Shown in pieces: positions 17,901 to 25,578 of a DNA stretch of 50,611 nucleotides. Source of the stretch: an uncultured Anaerolineales bacterium (GTDB lineage Bacteria; Chloroflexota; Anaerolineae; Anaerolineales; UBA4823); contig CALFWB010000011.1 of NCBI GenBank assembly GCA_937928795.1, forward strand, positions 1 through 50,611, in the 5' to 3' direction. Positions within the stretch are counted from its first letter, which is position 1, and every line of letters begins with the position of its first letter. The notes below the pieces were generated by a model that saw only the letters and a program-made list of their open reading frames with translations, made no database searches and was not told the DNA's origin. Both the position numbers and the translations under genes were made by a program.

Positions 17901-18449
17901 TCAATCCATTTCCAGCGCTTCTTCGGGGTGGTGACCGTTAGAACCAGCGCCGGGCGTATGGCGCACCGGTTCATAACCACCCCGCAACATAGCAACTTGC
18001 CCAGTGCGCACCATCTCCAAAATGCCGAACGGACGCAAAAGCTCCACCAAACTTTCGATTTTGTCTTCCGTGCCGGTGATTTCGACGATAACCGACTCGG
18101 CAGCTACATCGACGATTCGCCCGCGAAAGATGGAGGCTAAATTGGCGATCTCGGCCCGCTGGTCAAGAGCTGCTTTGACTTTGATCAAAGCTAAATCGCG
18201 AATCACGGCCGGTTGAGTGGAAACATCATGGACATCAATGACATTCACCAGCTTGTACAGATTGGCCTCCACCTTTCGGGCATCAACCTCATCGCTGTTG
18301 ATCACAATCGTCATGCGGGAGATGTCTTTGCGGTCGGTATGACCGACATTCAAGGATTCGATATTGAAGTTACGCCGCCGAAACAGCGAAGCGACCCGGT
18401 TCAAAACACCGGGTTTATTTTCTACCAAAGCGATCAACGTGTGTTGCAT
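17901..18449 (-). CDS. ilvN: Acetolactate synthase small (regulatory) subunit
   Basis: 182 aa, normal for IlvN/IlvH. The N-terminal ACT domain (TLIALVENKPGVLNRVASLF, then RRRNFNIESLNVGHTD) binds valine in characterised members; a second ferredoxin-like domain follows (FRGRIVDVAAESVIVEITG, LLRPFGILEMVRTGQVAM). It activates IlvB and gives feedback inhibition. GGAGGAAG precedes the ATG. The last 20 residues are an acidic, Gly/His-containing tail. Confidence 0.95.
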   Translation of the reverse strand: MQHTLIALVENKPGVLNRVASLFRRRNFNIESLNVGHTDRKDISRMTIVINSDEVDARKVEANLYKLVNVIDVHDVSTQPAVIRDLALIKVKAALDQRAEIANLASIFRGRIVDVAAESVIVEITGTEDKIESLVELLRPFGILEMVRTGQVAMLRGGYEPVRHTPGAGSNGHHPEEALEMD

Positions 18450-18484
18450 TTCTTCCTCCGCAAATTCGATCCAAAACGGATTCC

Positions 18485-20182
18485 TTAGGCTGTAGTTCTC
18501 TCACGCGCCGGGCGACGGATCATGTTGTGCAAATCTGCTCCGGCTGGCACCATCGGGTAAACCGCTTCCTCTTTCTCCACCCAAAAGTCCAGCAATACCG
18601 GACCAGGCGTTTGATCGGCAAAGCGCAAGGCATCCATCACCTCTTCGGGTTTGGTGACACGGCGGGCAGGGATTCCATGAGCTTCGGCGATCTTGATGAA
18701 ATCCGGCCCGTGTAAAGGCGTGGCTGCATAACGGCTATCGAAGAAAAACTCTTGCCATTGGCGCACCATACCCAGGAAGTGATTGTTCATAATAGCGATC
18801 TTGATCTTTGCCCCTTCTTGGACAATGGTGGATAGCTCTGCTTGGGTCATCTGGAAGCTGCCATCGCCGTCGATCACCCAAACATCGCGAGTCTTATCGG
18901 TGAACCAAACTCCCAAGGCAGAAGGCACGCCGAAACCCATTGTTCCAGCCCCGCCAGAGGTGATGAAGCGGTAAGGTTCTTCAAAGGGATAGTACTGCGC
19001 TGCCCACATTTGATGCTGACCCACGCCGGTGGTCAAGGTAGCCTGTCCCCTAGTAGCCTCCCAGATGCTGCGGATCACATGGGCGGTGTAGAGCTTTCCG
19101 TCATCCGGCCAGTAAATAATGTCGCGCGAATCCGACTCGGCTCGCCATTCCCCAATCTGATCTAGCCATTCGTCATGGCGGCTCTCTTCTACATAGGACA
19201 ACAGGTCGCTTAGCACCATCCTGAGGTCGCCAAAAAGCGGTAAATCAACGACCACGTTCTTGTGGACTTCCGAAGGGTCGATCTCAACGTGGATCTTCTT
19301 GGCATGAGGCGCATACGTTTTGAGATTGCCCGTGACGCGGTCATCAAAGCGCATCCCTAGGGCGATCAGCAAATCGGCGTTCTGGATCGCCAAGTTGCAA
19401 TAGGCTTCTCCGTGCATGCCCATCATGCCCAAGTTCAACGGGTCTGAAGCCGGCATCGATCCGATGCCCAACAAGGTCATTGCCACCGGAATGTGCGCTC
19501 GATGGGCTAATTCCTGCATCTCGCGATAGGCACGTGAGATCAGCAAACCATGCCCAGCCAAGATGACCGGTCTGCGAGATTCCTTGATCATTTGGGCAGC
19601 TTTTTGCAACTGCGCCTTTGGCGCGGTGCGCGGGGGTTTGTAACCGGGCAATTCAACCTTTTCAGGATAGACAAATTCCGTCTTCTGAATCTGGGCGTTC
19701 TTGCAAATATCGATCAATACCGGACCAGGGCGGCCGGTTCGAGCGATATAAAACGCCTCGCGCACCACTTGGGCGATCTCCTCGGCGCGCGTGACCAAGT
19801 AATTGTGCTTGGTAATCGGCAGGGTGATGCCGGTTACGTCCGTTTCTTGGAAGGCATCTCCGCCAATCAGATGGGCATGAACTTGACCGGTGATGAATAC
19901 GACCGGTGAGGAATCCATCATTGCGGTGGCAATGCCGGTCACCAAATTGGTTGCGCCGGGTCCTGAGGTTGCCATGGCAACCCCCACCTTTCCAGAGGCA
20001 CGCGCATAACCATCAGCCATGTGGGCTGCGCCTTGTTCGTGACGCACCAAAACGTGATGCACCGGGTATTTGAGCATAGCATCGTAAATCGGCATATTAG
20101 CGCCGCCGGGGATGCCGAAGACCACTTCGACCCCTTCGCGCATCAGACATTCCCATAAAATTTCTGCTCCACTGAGTTCCAT
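18485..20182 (-). CDS. ilvB: Acetolactate synthase large (catalytic) subunit
   Basis: 565 aa, thiamine diphosphate enzyme. It makes 2-acetolactate from pyruvate for Val/Leu and acetohydroxybutyrate for Ile. Visible: VVFGIPGGANMPIYDAM, catalytic glutamate in RHEQGAAHMADGYARASG, DVTGITLPITKHNYLV, the FAD region, and the TPP motif GDGSFQMTQAELSTIVQEG ending in IMNNHFLGMVRQWQ. Length matches the family. It forms a gene pair with ilvN. Confidence 0.96.
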   Translation of the reverse strand: MELSGAEILWECLMREGVEVVFGIPGGANMPIYDAMLKYPVHHVLVRHEQGAAHMADGYARASGKVGVAMATSGPGATNLVTGIATAMMDSSPVVFITGQVHAHLIGGDAFQETDVTGITLPITKHNYLVTRAEEIAQVVREAFYIARTGRPGPVLIDICKNAQIQKTEFVYPEKVELPGYKPPRTAPKAQLQKAAQMIKESRRPVILAGHGLLISRAYREMQELAHRAHIPVAMTLLGIGSMPASDPLNLGMMGMHGEAYCNLAIQNADLLIALGMRFDDRVTGNLKTYAPHAKKIHVEIDPSEVHKNVVVDLPLFGDLRMVLSDLLSYVEESRHDEWLDQIGEWRAESDSRDIIYWPDDGKLYTAHVIRSIWEATRGQATLTTGVGQHQMWAAQYYPFEEPYRFITSGGAGTMGFGVPSALGVWFTDKTRDVWVIDGDGSFQMTQAELSTIVQEGAKIKIAIMNNHFLGMVRQWQEFFFDSRYAATPLHGPDFIKIAEAHGIPARRVTKPEEVMDALRFADQTPGPVLLDFWVEKEEAVYPMVPAGADLHNMIRRPARERTTA

Positions 20183-20218
20183 CTTGATACCTCTCTTTCG
20201 TTGTTGGCTTACAAAAGG

Positions 20219-21889
20219 CTAGACTAATACGGCTCCATGCGATGCGCTGGTCACAAAACGCGCATAACGCCGCAACCACGGGCTAGTGGTGCGTGGTTCA
20301 AATGGCGGCAGGGCCGCCAACCGATCCTGAATTTCTTCATCGCTGAGGCGCACGTTCAAGGTGCGCCGATCGATATCTAACTCAATGATGTCGCCGTTGC
20401 GCAAGGCGGCAATCGGACCTCGGGCGGCGGCTTCTGGGCTGACGTGCCCAATACATGCCCCGCGCGTTCCGCCGGAAAAGCGCCCATCGGTGATCAAGGC
20501 AACCGACTCACCCAGACCCATCCCCATAATGGCTGAGGTGGGCGCAAGCATCTCTTGCATACCGGGTCCCCCGCGCGGACCCTCGTAGCGGATCACCACA
20601 ACCTCACCGGGTTGTACCTGCTTGCCGAGAATCCCTTCCAGCGCTTCCTCTTGACTCTCGAAGATGCGCGCCGGACCGCTAAAACGGCGCATGGAAGGAG
20701 CTACCCCACCGGTTTTGACCACGCCCCCCTCCGGAGCTAGGTTGCCAAACAGAACCGCCAAGCCACCCGTTGGGCTGTGCGGGTTTTCCAGCGGCCGGAT
20801 GACTTCTGGGTCGCGCACCATCACGCCGCCGATAGCTTCCTTCAGGGAACGCCCACTGACCGTCAGCCGCTCCATATGCAGGGTGTTGCCACCGCGGGCG
20901 ATCTCGTTTAAGATCGCGGGGATGCCGCCCGCGCGGTGCAAGTCCTCCATGTGCCAAGGTCCAGAAGGGCTGATCTTGGAAAGATAGGGGGTTTTCTCCG
21001 CAATGGCGTTAATGCGCTCCAAGGGATAGGATAAGCCTGCTTCGTGGGCAAAAGCTAGGGTGTGCAAGACGGTGTTGGTGCTGCCACCCATCGCCATATC
21101 CAGCGCAAAGGCATCATCCACGGCTTCGAGGGTCACCAATTGGCGCGGCGTGAGGTTGCGCTCGATTAAGTTCATGATTTGGGCGGCGGCGCGCCGCGCC
21201 AGCTCTTCGCGTTCGGGAGTGAGCGCCAGCGCCGTGCCGTTGAACGGCAAGGCTAAGCCGAGCACTTCTAGGAGACAATTCATCGAGTTGGCGGTGAACA
21301 AACCCGAACATGAACCACACGAAGGACAGGCAAAATCTTCCAAAACCTTAAGGCGTGCTTCGTCAATCTTGCCAGCCTTGTAGGCTCCCACGCCCTCAAA
21401 AACCGAGATCAGATCGATTGTCTCTCCTTCTGGAGTCTTCCCGGCTGCCATCGGTCCACCAGAGATGAAAATGGTAGGGATATCCACCCTAAGGGCAGCC
21501 ATCACCATACCGGGCACGATCTTGTCGCAGTTGGGAATACATACCATCCCGTCAAATTGATGCGCTTCGATCATCGTTTCGACGCTATCGGCAATTAATT
21601 CCCGTGAAGGTAGGCTATATTTCATGCCGAGGTGCCCCATGGCGATGCCATCGTCCACCCCGATAGTGTTAAACTCAAAGGGCACACCGCCGGCAGCGCG
21701 TACCGCTTCTTTGACCAATTTACCGAACTGTTGCAAGTGCACGTGCCCCGGCACAATATCGACATAAGAATTGACAATGGCGATGAAGGGCTTGGAGAAA
21801 TCCTCATCGCGCAAGCCGGTTGCTTTGAGCAAAGCTCGGTGTGGAGCTCTTTCAAATCCTGTTTTGATTCGATCCGATCGCATGTTCAC
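20219..21889 (-). CDS. ilvD: Dihydroxy-acid dehydratase
   Basis: 556 aa. It dehydrates dihydroxy acids to 2-oxo acids in the Ile and Val branches. Iron-sulfur cluster cysteines lie in [15 protein letters not shown] and [38 protein letters not shown] and [20 protein letters not shown] are family signatures. It is the first structural gene of the operon. The AGAGGTG ribosome-binding site begins a few bases after the base of the leader terminator hairpin. Confidence 0.96.
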   Translation of the reverse strand: MNMRSDRIKTGFERAPHRALLKATGLRDEDFSKPFIAIVNSYVDIVPGHVHLQQFGKLVKEAVRAAGGVPFEFNTIGVDDGIAMGHLGMKYSLPSRELIADSVETMIEAHQFDGMVCIPNCDKIVPGMVMAALRVDIPTIFISGGPMAAGKTPEGETIDLISVFEGVGAYKAGKIDEARLKVLEDFACPSCGSCSGLFTANSMNCLLEVLGLALPFNGTALALTPEREELARRAAAQIMNLIERNLTPRQLVTLEAVDDAFALDMAMGGSTNTVLHTLAFAHEAGLSYPLERINAIAEKTPYLSKISPSGPWHMEDLHRAGGIPAILNEIARGGNTLHMERLTVSGRSLKEAIGGVMVRDPEVIRPLENPHSPTGGLAVLFGNLAPEGGVVKTGGVAPSMRRFSGPARIFESQEEALEGILGKQVQPGEVVVIRYEGPRGGPGMQEMLAPTSAIMGMGLGESVALITDGRFSGGTRGACIGHVSPEAAARGPIAALRNGDIIELDIDRRTLNVRLSDEEIQDRLAALPPFEPRTTSPWLRRYARFVTSASHGAVLV

Positions 21890-21903
21890 CTCTGCCGATA
21901 ATC

Positions 21904-21936
21904 AAACGGGGCTGCTCTTGGTGGGCAGCCCCGTTT
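21904..21936 (-). terminator. Attenuator hairpin in the ilv leader
   Basis: AAACGGGGCTGC and GCAGCCCCGTTT form a perfect 12-bp stem with a 9-base loop. On the transcript it is followed by GAUUAUC, a poor U-tract, then the ilvD ribosome-binding site. An upstream segment, UGGGCAACC (plus coordinates 21973-21981), can pair with GGCUGCCCA (21922-21930) in its 5' arm and loop, 8 of 9 positions, which would prevent this hairpin. Confidence 0.65.
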
Positions 21937-21960
21937 CGTTCGTTCCTTAGGTAGATAGAA

Positions 21961-22062
21961 TTACCTCCGCGAGGTTGCCCATACCGGTAATTGGTTCTCA
22001 ATGACTACAATGAGAACCAACAAGCTACCTAGTATGAGCGAAAGCGAGAGGGTATCCATCAT
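21961..22062 (-). CDS. ilvL: Branched-chain leader peptide (attenuation)
   Basis: A 33-codon ORF starting ATG ATG at 22062 and ending TAA at 21961. It contains 8 Leu, 3 Ile and 4 Val, most in the run LILGSLLVLIVVI (residues 9-21). This composition is that of ribosome-stalling leader peptides of BCAA operons such as E. coli IlvL. The codons for residues 15-24 lie exactly in a perfect 10-bp hairpin (TTGGTTCTCA/TGAGAACCAA, 21991-22020), so a stalled ribosome would open it. Codons 27-30 hold the antiterminator strand. GAAGG lies about 12 bases before the first ATG, a weak but acceptable ribosome-binding site. Not homologous to the E. coli peptide beyond composition. Confidence 0.75.
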   Translation of the reverse strand: MMDTLSLSLILGSLLVLIVVIENQLPVWATSRR

Positions 22063-22150
22063 TACTTATTAGACCTTCACAAACTTAATCAATCTTGTGT
22101 AGGAGTCTAGCTCATCCCCAAACGAATGTCTATCGCAAAACTATACGAAA

Positions 22151-22507
22151 ATGACATCTCATCTTTTGTTAACCTTGTTGGTTTTGGCGAGTTTTGATAA
22201 AGCGCACCTACCTACCCATCAACCCCGTGGGACAGCCCCACTTTGTGCGTCTAATGACCTTTACCCCAATCTCTTTTCCAAAGCGGCTGCGCTCCTAGAC
22301 TCGCTCATTCGGGATCACCCCTTCCCGGACGGCAACAAGCGCATAGGGATTGCCGCCGCCTTCTTCTTGCGTCAGAACGGCTATCGCCTGACCGCCCTCC
22401 CCGAAGACTTGGGGGCATTTGCCCTCTGTGGTGTAGAGTCCAGTCCAGAGATTCCCGAAATCGCCAACTGGCTGAAAGAGCGCTCCGCTCCAGAAAAGGG
22501 GCCTTGA
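22151..22507 (+). pseudogene. Decayed Doc/Fic-type toxin
   Basis: The second half (from about 22255) reads NDLYPNLFSKAAALLDSLIR then DHPFPDGNKRIGIAAAFFLR, the conserved Doc segment with the HPFxDGNKR catalytic loop of Fic-fold kinases/AMP-transferases, and ends with a normal Doc C-terminal helix. The first half, where Doc has about 55 residues ending in a GG-D motif, is replaced by an unrelated Leu-rich then Pro-rich stretch. No antitoxin gene precedes it. Probably inactive, though the active-site loop itself is intact. Confidence 0.65.
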
Positions 22508-22528
22508 AACGCCGCAAGAGGACTATAT

Positions 22529-22534
22529 TATAAT
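22529..22534 (+). promoter_or_regulatory. Possible promoter upstream of the nucleotidyltransferase-like gene
   Basis: TATAAT is preceded by TTGAAA at 22504-22509 with a 19-base spacer, 186 bases before the ATG at 22720. A MITE copy lies between promoter and gene. Confidence 0.3.
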
Positions 22535-22570
22535 ATGTGCACACGGAGACCGCCATCTCCAAGACCTACG

Positions 22571-22648
22571 GTGTCCACGCAAAAGTTGTAGGACAACTCA
22601 ATGAGTTGTCCTACAAAGCAATGTTGCTAACAACTTTTGAGTGCACAC
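22571..22648 (+). mobile_element. 78-bp MITE-like element, copy 1
   Basis: The ends GTGTCCACGCAAAAGTTGT and ACAACTTTTGAGTGCACAC are inverted repeats with two mismatches in 19. The centre is a perfect palindrome with arms TTGTAGGACAACTCA/TGAGTTGTCCTACAA around one A. It differs from copy 3 at one base. No target duplication is visible, so it may be the oldest insertion. Confidence 0.85.
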
Positions 22649-22719
22649 GATTTACGTACACCGCTGCGATCTGAATCACTGTTTTTTCGTTTCTTGTTCA
22701 TGATTAGAAAGTGAGCGCC

Positions 22720-24030
22720 ATGAATCCCTATCCTTCCCCCCGAGAAGAACTCAATCGCATCATCGAATCTGCCCGCCGTCTGGGTGTGGAAATCGATGAA
22801 GAAGAAGCCATCCAATGGCTCACGGCGATGGCAGCCGTGCAGAGCGATGAGATCAGCGTAGATGCCAAGCACGGCGTTTATGGGCACAAAATCAGCCTTT
22901 TGGATTTCACCCCTGCGGACTTAGCCCATTTCCGTCAGGTCGGGCAGATCGTCGAAATTCCCGATCAACCAGGAGTGGTGGAGACCGCTTTGGCGCTTTC
23001 CGGCTCGGCAGCGCAGTCCAAGATTCAAACCTACCCCGGAGATTGTGATTACTTCGAGCGGGTTAACATAAAGGCAGCAACGAAAGCCGAAGCCTGTCGC
23101 ATTCTGGGCGAAACTTTGCGCCAAAAAATCCTCAGCACAGCTAGCGGAGAGACCTATCGTTTCATCGAGGTTAAGTTAGGCAATTATCCGTTTGACGGCG
23201 TTCGCGAAGGAAAGCCGTTCAAGAAAGGGTCACCCCTTTCGTGGGGTTTAGCCGATGTGCAAGCCGGGCAAATCTGGGTGCAGGACACGGAAGGCAAACC
23301 CATCGCCTTGACTTGGGAGGAAATGGCGCAAGAGCCAGGCTGGACAAAGCTGGATTGGGTGGTCGCCTTTCCGCCGCGCAAGCAATTGGCAAACGCCAGC
23401 AACAACCTTGATGTCACCTGGGAAGCCCCCGATGGAAAGATCATCCCCCTTGACGGACAACTAGACCCCTATTTCCAGGAAGTCTATCTGGAAGCCGAGT
23501 CCATCCCCTTGTTTACCAAACTTGCCAAACATGTCGCCGCCGATGCCATGGAAAATTATTTAGAGCAGCTTGAAGGGGAGGTTCGGAAATATGTGACCAA
23601 ATCGCCGAACTACGGTAAGGCTGCCAAGCGTATGTATAATGTCTTCCGCCTGAAGGGGTTGTATAGTGAAGCAGCTTATCTGCGGGAGTTGTTCGATGAG
23701 CCGGCCACAATTCTGTACCAGATCAGTGCCTTAGTGCGCACCGTGGACGAAGCCTCTTCCGGCGACTCCGAGATTGATCCAGAGACCATTATGGAACAGC
23801 TTGACGAATTGATCCTGGGCGCCATCGAAGCCCTAGAAGGCGCCCAAGAGAAAGAAATTGTGCGCCGCTTGCTTCGTCTGCGCGCACTGATCAGCGACCC
23901 TACCCGCGAGCGCAATAAAGAAGTTTTAGAAGCGCAGGCGGAATTGATGCGCGAGGTCAACGCTTTTTTCTATGATCGCCTAATGGCTGTGCCGAGCATT
24001 CGAGCCTACATCGAAGAACTGCAACCGTGA
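22720..24030 (+). CDS. Nucleotidyltransferase-like protein of unknown role
   Basis: 436 aa. Residues 95-110 contain a Gly-Ser followed after eleven residues by Asp-Cys-Asp (GSAAQSKIQTYPGDCD), the spacing of the pol-beta nucleotidyltransferase motif GS-x(9-13)-DxD. After it come an alpha-rich middle, LDPYFQEVYLEAESIPLFTK, and a C-terminal helical third with many Glu/Leu heptads. I recognise no named family. Its stop overlaps the GTG of murJ by 4 bp, so the two are translated together. I chose ATG 22720; a GTG three codons earlier is possible. Confidence 0.65.
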   Translation: MNPYPSPREELNRIIESARRLGVEIDEEEAIQWLTAMAAVQSDEISVDAKHGVYGHKISLLDFTPADLAHFRQVGQIVEIPDQPGVVETALALSGSAAQSKIQTYPGDCDYFERVNIKAATKAEACRILGETLRQKILSTASGETYRFIEVKLGNYPFDGVREGKPFKKGSPLSWGLADVQAGQIWVQDTEGKPIALTWEEMAQEPGWTKLDWVVAFPPRKQLANASNNLDVTWEAPDGKIIPLDGQLDPYFQEVYLEAESIPLFTKLAKHVAADAMENYLEQLEGEVRKYVTKSPNYGKAAKRMYNVFRLKGLYSEAAYLRELFDEPATILYQISALVRTVDEASSGDSEIDPETIMEQLDELILGAIEALEGAQEKEIVRRLLRLRALISDPTRERNKEVLEAQAELMREVNAFFYDRLMAVPSIRAYIEELQP

Positions 24031-25547
24031 AGCACATCGCCCGCTCTACCCTGATTGTTGCCGTCTTCTTTGGGCTGGAAAAAGTGTTGGGGTTTGCCCG
24101 CCATTTTTTAGTGGCGCGCCAATTTGGGCTTTCGCCTGAGCTAGATGCCTACAACGCAGCCAACAATTTGCCCGATCTGCTGTTCATGCTCATCTCTGGT
24201 GGCGCTCTGGCGATGGCGTTTATCCCCGTCTTGACCGAGACCCGTCAAAAAGAGGGGCAAGAGGCAACCTGGCGGGTTTTCTCCTATGTTCTGAATTTGC
24301 TCTTTCTGCTGACAGCTTCGCTATCCTTGCTCATTGCCCTATTTGCCAACCAACTGGTGCGCTCGCAAGTGGGTATTACGCCCGGTTTCTCGGTCGAACA
24401 GCAAGACGTGGTGGTGGACTTGATGCGTTTGAACTTAATCGGCACGCTCTTGCTCTCTTTAGGCGGATTAGCCGTTGCCGGGTTGCAATCCAATCAGCAT
24501 TTTTGGCTGCCGGCCATCGCCCTCAGCCTCTACGACATAGGCGGCCTGTTCGGGGTAGTGTTTCTGGCGCCTCAGAACGGTTATGAAATTTTGGGAAATT
24601 CCCTACCGACCCTAGGCTGGGGGGTGTATGGCTTGGTCTCCGGCACGATTCTGGGCGCGTTGCTCTATCTGCTCATCCAGATTCCTGGTTTGATCCGCTA
24701 TCACTTTCGCTGGAATTGGGGTTTGGGGCTACAGAACCCAATGGTGCTGAAAAGCCTGAACCTGATGGCGCCTCGTGTACTGACCATGCTGTTCATTCAA
24801 CTGACCTTTATCGTACAGGATAACCTTGCCTCACGCCTAACCCCCGGTTCGATCACCGCTTTAGCCTACGGCTGGCTTTTCTTTCAGGTGCCGGAGACCT
24901 TGATCGGCACGGCACTCGGGACGGTTTTGTTGCCCACCCTTGCCGAGCATGCTGTAGCTCAGGATCGCCAAGCCTTTCAACAAACCCTAGAGAAAAGCCT
25001 GAAGGTGATCTTAGCCATCACCCTGCCGCTTATTGCTCTACTCGTCGTCGTCATCCGTCCGGCAGTGGCTATCTTTAACTTCGGCGACGAGGGTGAGAAC
25101 TTGGTCGTCTGGACGGCGCGGGTCTATTTATTGGGCTTATTAGGACATTCCTTACTTGAGGTTGCTGTGCGCGCCTTTTATGCCCAGCAAGACGCCCGCA
25201 CGCCGCTCATCTCCGCTGCCTTGACCAGCTTGGCTTTCCTCACGCTGGGGGTTCTCCTCTATCGTCCGCTCGGCGCAGCGGGCATTGCGCTGGCAAATGT
25301 GTTGGCGTTTAGTGCCCAGGCTTTTTTCCTGTGGGGGTTGCTACGCCGCCAGCGCCAATTTGGTTGGCAAATGGGCAGCACCCTCAGCCGATCCTTGATC
25401 GCAGCGGGGCTGTGTGCCACCATCCCAGGCTTGATGGTCTCGATTGGACAAGCCACACTGCCTTTTGCCGTTCTCGCTGGAGCCATTGGGTTGGTTTTCT
25501 TAAGCGTTCTAGCCCTCCCAGAACTTAAGATCTTATTGCGGCTATAA
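24027..25547 (+). CDS. murJ: Lipid II flippase MurJ/MviN
   Basis: 506 aa integral membrane protein with about 14 hydrophobic segments. It moves lipid-linked peptidoglycan precursor across the cytoplasmic membrane. Family marks include the N-terminal FGLEKVLGFARHFLVARQFG, LDAYNAANNLPDLLFMLISG with the conserved Asn/Pro/Asp, GGALAMAFIPVLTE, and AFYAQQDARTPL late in the protein. The start is GTG at 24027 overlapping the previous stop (GTGA). Its presence implies peptidoglycan synthesis, or at least precursor export, in this organism. Confidence 0.93.
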   Translation: MKHIARSTLIVAVFFGLEKVLGFARHFLVARQFGLSPELDAYNAANNLPDLLFMLISGGALAMAFIPVLTETRQKEGQEATWRVFSYVLNLLFLLTASLSLLIALFANQLVRSQVGITPGFSVEQQDVVVDLMRLNLIGTLLLSLGGLAVAGLQSNQHFWLPAIALSLYDIGGLFGVVFLAPQNGYEILGNSLPTLGWGVYGLVSGTILGALLYLLIQIPGLIRYHFRWNWGLGLQNPMVLKSLNLMAPRVLTMLFIQLTFIVQDNLASRLTPGSITALAYGWLFFQVPETLIGTALGTVLLPTLAEHAVAQDRQAFQQTLEKSLKVILAITLPLIALLVVVIRPAVAIFNFGDEGENLVVWTARVYLLGLLGHSLLEVAVRAFYAQQDARTPLISAALTSLAFLTLGVLLYRPLGAAGIALANVLAFSAQAFFLWGLLRRQRQFGWQMGSTLSRSLIAAGLCATIPGLMVSIGQATLPFAVLAGAIGLVFLSVLALPELKILLRL

Positions 25548-25578
25548 GTCTGACCATCTGTTCCAGGGATGTCAAGTC

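Noticed and set aside
21890-22062. T-box riboswitch ahead of ilvD
   Set aside because: No T-box sequence or specifier-loop pattern; the BCAA-rich reading frame explains the leader better.
22537-22544. A GTGCACAC matching a MITE end, 27 bases before copy 1
   Set aside because: Only eight bases match; too short to call a second element remnant.
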